The notes under the pieces are model-generated. The model worked only from the letters and a program-made list of their open reading frames with translations. It was not told the DNA's origin and searched no databases. DNA of 64,000 bases from NCBI GenBank assembly GCA_016709225.1, contig JADJEE010000012.1, forward strand, positions 1,488,001-1,552,000. The letters are read 5' to 3'. Each line of letters starts with the position of its first letter. Positions within the stretch are counted from its first letter, which is position 1. This DNA is from Deltaproteobacteria bacterium. GTDB taxonomy: Bacteria > Myxococcota_A > Polyangia > Nannocystales > Nannocystaceae. The translations under genes and the position numbers were made by a program. Below are positions 24,660 through 32,719 of this stretch, one piece after another.

Positions 24660-27632
24660 CTATCGGCCCGATCGTCCCCGCGCGGCGCGCACGAGCTCGG
24701 GTAGGTCACCCGCGCTCGGCGGCGGCGTGGTGACCTGGGCCGCCAGCGCCTCGACGTGGTCGGCCTCCGGCCTCGCCTCTGCGCCGCGACCCGCGGCCAC
24801 CAGCTCGCGCAGCAACTCGATGTGCGCCTCCAGCCGCTGGGGATGATCGGACGACAGCACCTCGTCGGCCAGCCGCGCGGCCGCGCGGGCGGGCTCGAGG
24901 GCCTCGTCGTGTCGACCGCCACTGGCGAGCACCTTGGCGTAGCCATCGAGCACGCCGATGCGCTTGGGGCTCCGGGGCGGGAGCTTAGCCTCGAACGCGC
25001 GCATGGCCTCGCGGAAGAGTGGCTCGGCGGCCTCGTGCTGCCCGCGACGGGCGTACAGCGTCGCCAGTCCCGTGCGCGTGACGGCGAGGCCGAGATCGTC
25101 GGCCGGCACCTCGCGCACGAGGATCGACTGCGCCCGCTCGAGCTCGGCGATCGCCCGCGCGGGGTCGTTCGCCATGCCGTGGAGATCGGTGCGGTTGAGC
25201 AGGATGTGGGCCACGCGGATGGAGCTGGCGCCGTAGACCCGCTCGGCCGCCGCCAGCGCTTCGTCGTAGCGAACGCGGGCCCCCTCGATGTCGCCGCCGA
25301 GGAGGCGCGCCACCCCCCCGTTGTTGAGGTCGGCGATCAGCCCGATGTCATCGCCGGCGCGGCGATGCAACGCCTCGGCGCGGTCGTACGACGCGATCGC
25401 GTCGTCGTTGCGGCCGGCCTCCCTCGCGGCGTCGCCGATCTGGCGATGGACCTCGCCGACCACCGGCGCATCGGGCCCGAACGCTGCGATGCGGATCGCG
25501 AGCATGCGCGCGAGCGATCGGGCGACCTCGTCGGTCCGCGACAGCTCGTTGAGGGTGCCGATGCGGTTGCCGAGCACCATGGCAGTGCTCGGGTGTTCTG
25601 CACCGCGCTCACGCTCCGCGTAGGCGAGCGCGCGATCGTGGACCGCGAGGGCCTCGTCGAAGCGACCGAGCCGCTCGAGCGCGAAGCCATGCAGCGACAT
25701 CGTACGGATATGATCGCCGGCATCGAGCGCGTCGTGCTCGAGCTGGCGCGACGCCAGCTCGATGGTCTGCTCGTAGTCGTTGCCGAAGAACTCGATCTCC
25801 ACCGCGGCGACCGCGAGTCGCTCGCGGCGCACCGCCGACCACTGCAGCTCGCCGGCCAGGCGCTCTGCCGAACCGAGCCAACGCCGGGCTTCCACGGTGC
25901 CCGCGGAAGTGCGACCGATCGCGCGGGCGAGCTGCAGCATCACGTCGGCCACCGCGTCGCGGCTGCCGTGGGCCAACGCCAGGTCGTGGGCCACGACCAG
26001 CTCCGCGACCGCGTCGCTCTGGCGCCCGAGATCGAGCAACGTCTCGCCCCGTCGACGACGCGCCTCGATCACGGGCCCTTCGAAGCCCTCGCGCTCGAGC
26101 TCGTGCACGAGAGCATCGAGCTCCGCCTTGCCGGTGGCGAAGCGTCCCGCGGCGACCTGCGCGACCGCGTGGTCGAGCTCGCCGGTCAGGCGATCATAGG
26201 CCTCGCGTCGCACCGGATCGAGCCGCTCGCGCTCGGTGGAGAGATCCACACGCCCACACGCTGCGAGGTCGGGTAGGGTCGCGAGCACGTTGTCGGCCCG
26301 CGCGATGGCATCGGCCTGCGACTCCTCGAGCAGCGCGATCACGGCGTCGAAGCGATGCCGCGCGCTGCCGAGGCAGTCCATGCGCTCGTCCAGGCGCTGC
26401 TCCGATTGCTCGCCGCGCACGCGCGTGGCCTCGCAGGCCGCCCGCGCCGCATCGCGCCAACCCTCGCGCCAGGCGTCGAGCGTCGGCAGCACGGTCCGCT
26501 GCGCGACCTCGCTGAGTGCCGGTAGATCGCGGCGCCAGCGCTCGGCGAGCGCGACGGCGCGCTGGGGCGACCAGCTGTCGTCGATCCCGCCGCCCGACGC
26601 GGCGCAGTCCGGCACCACCGCGCTCGGTGACGACAGCATCCCGCCCAGCCGCAGTAGTCCGAGTGCGACCACGACACCGGCGATCGCGAGCCACAGCGCG
26701 AGTCGCCGACGCCGACGCGGCGCGGGATCGAGGGCCCGCAGCAGCGCGCGCATGTCGGCGTGGCGCGCCGCGGGATCCTCGGAGAGCCCGCGCGCGAGCT
26801 CGACGTCGATCCACCGCGGCACCTCGTCGCTTGCGCCCTCGTGGGTGTCGGCCGTGCGCACGCCGGCGCGCGGCCGCACGCCGTGCAGCGCCTCGTGCAG
26901 CGCCACGCAGAACGCGAACTGGTCCGTCCGCGCGTCGGCGGGCTCACCGCGACGCTGCTCGGGTGCCATGTACGCCGGCGTGCCGACCCGGGCGCCGGTG
27001 CGCGTGCTCCGATCGTCGTCGCGCTCGTGGGGCAGCGAGGGCTCGCCGCGCTCGTGCTCGAGCGCGAGCCCGAAGTCGGCCACGCGCACGCGACCGTCGT
27101 CACCGATCATGAGGTTGTCGGGCTTGAAGTCGCGGTGAACGAGCCCGACGTCGTGGGCGGCGGCCAGCCCCAGCCCTGCCTCGCGGTAGACCGCGACGAT
27201 GTCGCGCCAGCGACGTCGCTGCGCCCGCGCCCACTGGCGGGCGTTGGTACCCTCGACGAGCTCCATCGCGATGAAGCCGCGCGAGCCGTCGACGCCGACC
27301 TCGTGCACGGTCACCACGTTGGGATGTGACAGCCGCGCCATCGCCCGCGCCTCTCGCCACAGCCGCGCAGCGCGATCGCTGCGGCCGATCTCGTGCACCT
27401 TCAGCGCCACACGGCGTGACAGCACGCGATCGGTCGCCTCATACACCACGCCCATCGCACCAGCACCGAGCACCCGCAGCAGCACGTAGTTCTGGGCGAC
27501 CACCGTCGAGGGTGGCAACGCGGCCTCGCCCAGCGGCACCGACGGCGCGGCGGCAACCAGGCGCAGCAGCGGATCGTCGAGCTCGTCATCGTCGTCGAGC
27601 GCGTCGTCGTCGCCGTCGGTCTTGGAGTCCAT
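24660..27632 (-). CDS. Ser/Thr protein kinase with TPR tail (kinase B)
   Basis: 990 residues, the same architecture as kinase A: acidic start (MDSKTDGDDDALDDDDELDD), kinase domain with LGAGAMGVVY, Lys78, HRDFKPDN (Asp168), DFG (Asp186) and YMAPEQRRGE. A PRRRRRL-type basic stop-transfer and one hydrophobic helix near 345-365 follow, then the CEATRVRGEQSEQRLDERM segment and a long TPR region. All catalytic residues are present. It is first in a possible three-gene unit kinase B - ECF sigma - kinase A. The upstream 218 bp (27633-27850) is shared with the divergent thioredoxin-fold lipoprotein gene; I see no strong promoter in it on this strand. Confidence 0.93.
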   Translation of the reverse strand: MDSKTDGDDDALDDDDELDDPLLRLVAAAPSVPLGEAALPPSTVVAQNYVLLRVLGAGAMGVVYEATDRVLSRRVALKVHEIGRSDRAARLWREARAMARLSHPNVVTVHEVGVDGSRGFIAMELVEGTNARQWARAQRRRWRDIVAVYREAGLGLAAAHDVGLVHRDFKPDNLMIGDDGRVRVADFGLALEHERGEPSLPHERDDDRSTRTGARVGTPAYMAPEQRRGEPADARTDQFAFCVALHEALHGVRPRAGVRTADTHEGASDEVPRWIDVELARGLSEDPAARHADMRALLRALDPAPRRRRRLALWLAIAGVVVALGLLRLGGMLSSPSAVVPDCAASGGGIDDSWSPQRAVALAERWRRDLPALSEVAQRTVLPTLDAWREGWRDAARAACEATRVRGEQSEQRLDERMDCLGSARHRFDAVIALLEESQADAIARADNVLATLPDLAACGRVDLSTERERLDPVRREAYDRLTGELDHAVAQVAAGRFATGKAELDALVHELEREGFEGPVIEARRRRGETLLDLGRQSDAVAELVVAHDLALAHGSRDAVADVMLQLARAIGRTSAGTVEARRWLGSAERLAGELQWSAVRRERLAVAAVEIEFFGNDYEQTIELASRQLEHDALDAGDHIRTMSLHGFALERLGRFDEALAVHDRALAYAERERGAEHPSTAMVLGNRIGTLNELSRTDEVARSLARMLAIRIAAFGPDAPVVGEVHRQIGDAAREAGRNDDAIASYDRAEALHRRAGDDIGLIADLNNGGVARLLGGDIEGARVRYDEALAAAERVYGASSIRVAHILLNRTDLHGMANDPARAIAELERAQSILVREVPADDLGLAVTRTGLATLYARRGQHEAAEPLFREAMRAFEAKLPPRSPKRIGVLDGYAKVLASGGRHDEALEPARAAARLADEVLSSDHPQRLEAHIELLRELVAAGRGAEARPEADHVEALAAQVTTPPPSAGDLPELVRAARGRSGR
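27234..27425 (-). repeat. 192-bp near-identical tract, copy in kinase B
   Basis: Partner of the tract at 23321-23512: same length, 7 mismatches by eye, coding for the same part of the kinase N-lobe. Similarity falls off right after the GACAGCAC end. Confidence 0.8.
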
Positions 27633-27850
27633 GGGTGCCGGTCCGGTGCGTGGCGCTCCGACCACGCGACCGCGGCCGCGATGGGGCGGCGCCGGGCAAT
27701 GCGTGGCGGCCCGCGGCGGGCGAGCAGCCGATCCATGGAGGGTGCTCGCGGCGCGTGTGACCGCCGACGCGGTCGAATTTCTTGGTGCGCCGATCCTGCC
27801 ACCCGGGCCGCTCTCGATCGGCGGTTGGCACCGTGCTAAGCCCTCGCGCG

Positions 27851-29344
27851 ATGTCGCTGCGCCTCGGGTTCGCCTGCTTCCTCGCCGCTGTGCTGCCGTC
27901 TGCCTGCGGCGGCGGCACGAGCCCAGCCGCCGCCGTCGAGACGCCGCCGGCAGCTCCGGCCTCGACCACCGCGCACGGCGGCGCTGTGATGCCGCCGACC
28001 ACGGCCGCACCGACGCCAGCGGCCGGCGCGGCCGTGGATCCCTGCGAGCTCGCCCGTCGCGAGGGCGGCAAGCTGCGGTGGTTCCACGACGACTACGCCG
28101 GCGCGATGGCCTGCGCGCGCAGCCGATCGCTGCCGTTGGCGATCGACATGTGGGCACCGTGGTGCCACACGTGCCTGTCGATGCAGGCCTACGTGTTGAC
28201 CGACGATCGCCTCGCCGACTACGAGCGCCGCTTCGTGTTCCTCGCGCTCGACACCGATCGTGAGCACAACGCTGCGGTCGTTGCGAAGTTCCCTCCCGCC
28301 GCGTGGCCGACCTTCTTCGTGGTGTCCCCCGTCGACGAGAGCATCCAGGCACGCTTCGTCGGCGCCGCCACGGTGGAACAGTTCGCGCGCTTCCTCGACG
28401 ACGGCGAGCGCGGTCACATGGCGCAGGGCGGCGCCGCCTTGCCGACGTGGGACGACGCGGCACGCCGGGGCGACCGCGCCTCGGCCGGCAAGCAATGGGC
28501 CGACGCCGCGGCTGCCTACGCCCAGGCCGTCGCTGCCGCGCCGGCCGACTGGCCCCGCGGTCCGGATGTCCGCGTGTCGTGGTTGGCCGCGCTCGTGCGC
28601 GCCCACGACGTCGAAGGTTGCGCGACCATCGCGAGCACGCAGCTCGACGCCACCGGCACCAGCGCGAGCGCGACCGACTTCTCGCTGCACGTGCTCGGCT
28701 GCGCCGACACGCAAACCGACCCAACGGTGCAGGCACGCCTGCGCGACGCGGTGGTCTCGCGACTCGACGCGCTCACGCGCGGGCACTCCGACGCGCTCAC
28801 GGTCGACGACCTCTCCGATGCCTTGTTGGTGCTGCGCCAGGCGCTCGACGGCCTCGGCCGCGGTGAACTCGCGAAGCAAGCCGCGACGCGGCAGCGCAAG
28901 CTGCTCGACGAGGCCACCGCGAAGGCCGAGTCGCCGCGCCTCGCGATGACCTACAACTGGCCGCGCGCGGAGGTCTACGCATACCTCGGCGTTCCCAGCG
29001 AGCTGGTGCCGGCGCTCGAGCAATCCGTGAAGGATCTCCCCGACGAGTACGACCCGCCATACCGCTTGGCGTGGACGCTGCTGCAGGCGGGCGAGCCCGC
29101 GCGTGCGCGCGGCTACGCCGAGCAGGCGATCGAGAAGGCATATGGCCCGCGCAAGGCCCGGGCGCAGGGCATGCTCGCCGACATCGAGCACGCCGCGGGT
29201 GACGTCGAGGCCGAACGAGCCGCGCGGGCGGCAGCGGTCGCCACGCTCGAGGCGCTCCCGATCGACGCGCGGAACCCTGAAACGATCGCCAAGGCGAAGG
29301 CCGAGCTCGACGCGGTCGGCAAGCCGGCAGCAGTCGCGAAATGA
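27851..29344 (+). CDS. Thioredoxin-fold lipoprotein with helical repeat tail
   Basis: 497 residues. Lipobox LPSAC (Cys19), then a Pro/Ala/Thr linker to about residue 62. A thioredoxin-like domain follows with WAPWCHTC (C105-H-T-C108), similar to the periplasmic DsbD-gamma/thioredoxin type, and the cis-Pro region AAWPTFFVVSP. The C-terminal 300 residues are helical with TPR-like repeats (WADAAAAYAQAVAAAPADW; PPYRLAWTLLQAGEPARARGYAEQA). Likely an envelope thiol-disulfide protein with a protein-binding tail; partners are unknown. Only a weak TAAGCC lies 8 nt upstream of the ATG, and there is no obvious Shine-Dalgarno. Confidence 0.85.
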   Translation: MSLRLGFACFLAAVLPSACGGGTSPAAAVETPPAAPASTTAHGGAVMPPTTAAPTPAAGAAVDPCELARREGGKLRWFHDDYAGAMACARSRSLPLAIDMWAPWCHTCLSMQAYVLTDDRLADYERRFVFLALDTDREHNAAVVAKFPPAAWPTFFVVSPVDESIQARFVGAATVEQFARFLDDGERGHMAQGGAALPTWDDAARRGDRASAGKQWADAAAAYAQAVAAAPADWPRGPDVRVSWLAALVRAHDVEGCATIASTQLDATGTSASATDFSLHVLGCADTQTDPTVQARLRDAVVSRLDALTRGHSDALTVDDLSDALLVLRQALDGLGRGELAKQAATRQRKLLDEATAKAESPRLAMTYNWPRAEVYAYLGVPSELVPALEQSVKDLPDEYDPPYRLAWTLLQAGEPARARGYAEQAIEKAYGPRKARAQGMLADIEHAAGDVEAERAARAAAVATLEALPIDARNPETIAKAKAELDAVGKPAAVAK

Positions 29345-29454
29345 GCCGGCAGCGCGTCGCGAGCGCGCAGCGTTCACGATCGCGCGCGAACTCGGCCGCG
29401 GCGTCCCAAGATGCCCCAGCCATGGTGCTCGGCCGGACGCCGCGACGGATTTCG

Positions 29455-29483
29455 TTGGTGCTGTCCGGCGCGATCGCTAGACT
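29455..29483 (+). promoter_or_regulatory. Sigma70-like promoter for the BMP lipoprotein gene
   Basis: TTGGTG (29455-29460), a 17-nt spacer and TAGACT (29478-29483). It would give a leader of about 40 nt before the ATG at 29529. Confidence 0.5.
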
Positions 29484-29528
29484 GGAATCCCACCCGCGGC
29501 GGCCGACCCGAGCCCGGTGAATCACGAC

Positions 29529-30782
29529 ATGAACGCCAGCTACATTCCCAAGTCTCTCCTTGCGTTCGCCCTCGCGACTGGCTGCACGATCCTCCCCGGC
29601 ACGGCCCCCTCGGCTTGCTCCGAGGACAGCGAATGCGAGGACTTCTTCGGTCCCGGCTCCGCATGTCAGGTCGGCGGCACGTGTTCCGACCCCACCGGTA
29701 CCAAGTCGCTGCAGCTCGGCCTCCTCTACGTGGGTCCGGTCGGCGACCACGGCTGGACCAAGACCCACGACGAAGGCCGCGCCTACATGCTCGAACAACT
29801 CGACGACGTGACGGCGATGTTCGCCCCGTCGGTGAGTGCAACCGATGCGCCGACCCGCATCGAAGAGTTCGTCGCGCGGGGTGACAACGTCATCATCGCC
29901 ACGAGCTTCGATTTCCTCGTGCCCATACAGGCAGCCGCGCTCGACCATCCCGACCTGCAGTTCCTGCTGGTCAACGGTTTCCAGACCGGGCCCAATCTCG
30001 GCAGCTACTCGGGTCGAATGTATCAAGTGATGTACCAGGCGGGCTATCTCGCCGGCAAGATGTCGCAGAGCGGCCTCGTCGGTGTGGTCGGCTCGGTTGC
30101 GATCCCCGAGGTCGTCAGCCACACCAACGCCTTCGCGCGCGGCGTGCAGGCCGCGAATCCAGAAGGGCGCGTGATGATGCGTTGGGTGGATGCGTGGTTC
30201 GATCCCCCCACCGAGACCGCCGCCGCGAACGAGCTCGTGGACGCGGGCTGCGATGTGATCATGGGGCAGACCGACACGACCATCCCGATCGAGACCGCCA
30301 ACATGCGGTCCACCAGCGAGACACCGATCCTCACGATCGGCTACGACAATGCCGACAGTTGCAGCTTCGCCCCCGAGACCTGCATGACCAGCGCCTATTG
30401 GAGCTGGGGACCCGTGCTCACCGACATCCTGCGGCGCATGCAGAACGGCAGCTGGGATCCCACGGAATACATCTGGACGCCGATGCTGCCGGATCCCGCG
30501 GAGAGCGTGGTCTACCTCTCGCCGATCAGCGATTCGCTCGTACCCTCGGCAATTCGCATCGAGGTCGAGGGATTGGTCGACGATCTCTCCACCAATACGC
30601 CGGAGGGGCGCATGTTCCCGTTCCGCGGCGGAGTCCTCGACAGCATGGGCATGCGCCGTTTCGGTGCTGGCGAGTATCCCAGCGACCACGACCTGCTCAC
30701 CATGTGCTGGTTCGTCGATGGCGTGCTGAACACCGACGGCACGCCCGCCCAGGTGCCCAACGGCTGCCCTGGCGAATACTGA
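29529..30782 (+). CDS. BMP/PnrA-family substrate-binding lipoprotein
   Basis: 417 residues. Lipobox ALATGC (Cys19), then a short Cys-rich segment (SACSEDSECEDFF ... GGTCSD), then the periplasmic binding fold of the basic-membrane-protein family: LQLGLLYVGPVGDHGWTKTHDEG, DFLVPIQAAALDHPDLQFLLVNG, GYLAGKMSQSGLVGVVGSV and GCDVIMGQTDTT. Members bind nucleosides or other small ligands for ABC uptake. No permease or ATPase genes are next to it, so it may act as an orphan receptor. The ATG at 29529 has GGTGA 7 nt upstream; a GTG four codons earlier is the alternative. It converges with the pseudokinase gene across a strong hairpin. Confidence 0.88.
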   Translation: MNASYIPKSLLAFALATGCTILPGTAPSACSEDSECEDFFGPGSACQVGGTCSDPTGTKSLQLGLLYVGPVGDHGWTKTHDEGRAYMLEQLDDVTAMFAPSVSATDAPTRIEEFVARGDNVIIATSFDFLVPIQAAALDHPDLQFLLVNGFQTGPNLGSYSGRMYQVMYQAGYLAGKMSQSGLVGVVGSVAIPEVVSHTNAFARGVQAANPEGRVMMRWVDAWFDPPTETAAANELVDAGCDVIMGQTDTTIPIETANMRSTSETPILTIGYDNADSCSFAPETCMTSAYWSWGPVLTDILRRMQNGSWDPTEYIWTPMLPDPAESVVYLSPISDSLVPSAIRIEVEGLVDDLSTNTPEGRMFPFRGGVLDSMGMRRFGAGEYPSDHDLLTMCWFVDGVLNTDGTPAQVPNGCPGEY

Positions 30783-30799
30783 GTCGTGGACGCGCGCAA

Positions 30800-30832
30800 G
30801 GGCGGCCCGCGGAGTTTCACCGCGGGCGGCCC
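30800..30832. terminator. Bidirectional hairpin between convergent genes
   Basis: Thirteen positions (30800-30812 against 30820-30832) pair with one mismatch around a 7-nt loop AGTTTCA. It lies 17 bp after the BMP gene and 2 bp after the opposing gene. No clear U-tract on either strand. Confidence 0.6.
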
Positions 30833-30834
30833 TG

Positions 30835-32562
30835 TTAGAGTCGCTTGATGTCGTCGTCGAGCTTCTGCACGGAGTGCGGCGGCTCTGCCCGCGCGGGCTT
30901 CTTGGGGGGCTTCTCGGCGGGCACCTCGGTGGGTGCCGGGGTGACCGCAGCTGACGGCGTCGACACGCCCGGCTTCGACGCCGGCCGAGCCCCACGCCCT
31001 CTTCGATCACGCGACTCGCGTGGTGCAGTGGCTGGGTTCGGTGACGCCGCTGCCACCATTTCGGGGGCCGCAGGCGCTGCGGCCTCCGCTGCGAGCGGCG
31101 GCGGGACGGCGGGCGCAGCAATGCACGCGGTATCTGGGGGCACGCCAGCACCCGGAACATCCGACGGCATGCGCGCCTGCGAGAGCAGTTCCTGCGCGCG
31201 CGCGTCACCGATCGCCCGGAGCGCCTCGGCCGCCTTCACGAAGGTGGCACATGGCGTGGTCGACTGCGCCGCCTGCAAGAGATCGAGCTCGAGCTGGACC
31301 CGCGCGTCGATCTTGGCACCGTGCCCAGCAGCGACCAATTCGTCGACCAGCGCGTGCCGCTGCGAGAACGCAGCCGCGTGCTCGAGCCGCCGCTCGTTCG
31401 CCAGCGCGAGAGATTGCAGGGTCTTGCTGAGCCCCGGTGTTGCTCCCTCGGGAGTCGCCGGCGATGCCGCGAGCGCGGCCGAGTCCGCGACGCCGCCCGG
31501 CGCATCGGAAGTGGGTGTATCGCGGGGCCAGAAAGCGATCGCAGCGACGACCATGCTGGCCAGCACACCGAGGCCGATGCCCCACGCCAGCTGGCTGCGC
31601 TGCCGGGGGATCTCCTGTGTCGCGTACGGCATCGTGGGGGTCGCGGTCGCGCCCGTCACACCGGTGGTCGAGGACAGCTGCGCTGGCGTCATCCGTCGCG
31701 GCGGCGGCGGCTCGCTGTGGGCGGCCGTGCACGCATCGAGATCGCGCAGCGCCTCCTCGGCCGTCATCCGATCGTCGGGGTTCTTGGCCGTGAGTCCGAC
31801 GATCACGTTGATCAGCTGCGTCGGCACGCTCGCGCCGAACTGCGGCAGCGTCGAGTGGATCTGCAGCTGCAACACCTCGAAGGGATCCTCGCTGCGAAAC
31901 GGCGGTACCCCATGGAGCATCTCGAAGAGCATGATGCCGACGGCGTAGAGGTCGCTGCGTGCATCGACCGCGAGGCCCATCGCCTGCTCGGGACTGGTGT
32001 ACTCCGCACTGCCGATCTCGAGGTCGGCGAGGCTCACCGCGGCCTGCCGCAGCGCCGGCACCATCGCCGACCAGAAGTCGGTGATGCGGGCACCGGCGTC
32101 CTCAGCCGGCGGCACGATGATGCACTCGGGCTTCAGGTCACGGTGCACGCCACCGTGTCGGTGGACATGAGCGAGTCCGCGGAGCACCGCGGCCGCGATC
32201 GCGGAGGCGCGTACGGGCTCGATGCCGCCGTCGCCGATGACGTCGCGCAGGCGCTGTCCCGCGACGAACGGCATCACGGCGTAGATGAGGCCCTCGGGAA
32301 GCGTGCCAGTGTCGAGCACCGAGACGCAGTTGGGGTGCTCGAGTCGCGCGAGGAACCGGACGATCTCCGGGAAGCGCTCGGCGCCCTCCGACGCCGTGTC
32401 GCACGTCTTGATCGCGACCTCGCGGTTGAAGCGAGTCTCGATCGCGAAGTGCAGCATGCCGTGCTCACTCGCGTGGAGGCGACGGACGAGCTGGTAGCGA
32501 CCGTCGAGAATGGCGGTGTTGCGGCGCGGCACCGAGCCCTGGGGGCTGAGGTTGGAGGCCAT
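30835..32562 (-). CDS. Kinase-like membrane protein, probable pseudokinase
   Basis: 575 residues with a Hanks-type kinase fold, one transmembrane helix (about 325-347) and a Pro/Ala-rich tail. Several catalytic elements are altered: the glycine loop is HASEHG (30-35) rather than GxGxxG; HRDLKPEC has Cys147 where the Mg-binding Asn should be; and DFG is DFW (162-164). Lys52 (VAIK), the HRD Asp142 and the SPEQ motif remain. It may bind partners or ATP without efficient catalysis. The tail has a segment (DARVQLELDLLQAAQSTTPC) related to the tail of the divergent intact kinase at 32720, suggesting the two are paralogues acting together. ATGs at 32574 and 32577 are alternatives. The 157-bp divergent region shows no clear promoter. 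Confidence 0.85.
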   Translation of the reverse strand: MASNLSPQGSVPRRNTAILDGRYQLVRRLHASEHGMLHFAIETRFNREVAIKTCDTASEGAERFPEIVRFLARLEHPNCVSVLDTGTLPEGLIYAVMPFVAGQRLRDVIGDGGIEPVRASAIAAAVLRGLAHVHRHGGVHRDLKPECIIVPPAEDAGARITDFWSAMVPALRQAAVSLADLEIGSAEYTSPEQAMGLAVDARSDLYAVGIMLFEMLHGVPPFRSEDPFEVLQLQIHSTLPQFGASVPTQLINVIVGLTAKNPDDRMTAEEALRDLDACTAAHSEPPPPRRMTPAQLSSTTGVTGATATPTMPYATQEIPRQRSQLAWGIGLGVLASMVVAAIAFWPRDTPTSDAPGGVADSAALAASPATPEGATPGLSKTLQSLALANERRLEHAAAFSQRHALVDELVAAGHGAKIDARVQLELDLLQAAQSTTPCATFVKAAEALRAIGDARAQELLSQARMPSDVPGAGVPPDTACIAAPAVPPPLAAEAAAPAAPEMVAAASPNPATAPRESRDRRGRGARPASKPGVSTPSAAVTPAPTEVPAEKPPKKPARAEPPHSVQKLDDDIKRL

Positions 32563-32719
32563 GGTGGGGACCATCATCGCACAGCTGCCTGGCCGTCCGG
32601 CCATTCGAACGGCAAGAAGGACAGCGCGCGAAACGCAGTGGTGGGCGTCTGTGCGATGTTCAGCCCGCGCCCGATGGGTTGACGGCGACCGGCCGCGCCG
32701 CTTATGAGCAAGCGCAGAG

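Noticed and set aside
24660..28736. Extension of the kinase B frame far upstream to 28736
   Set aside because: The extra part is antisense to the thioredoxin-fold gene and is Arg-rich, as expected of non-coding frames in GC-rich DNA.
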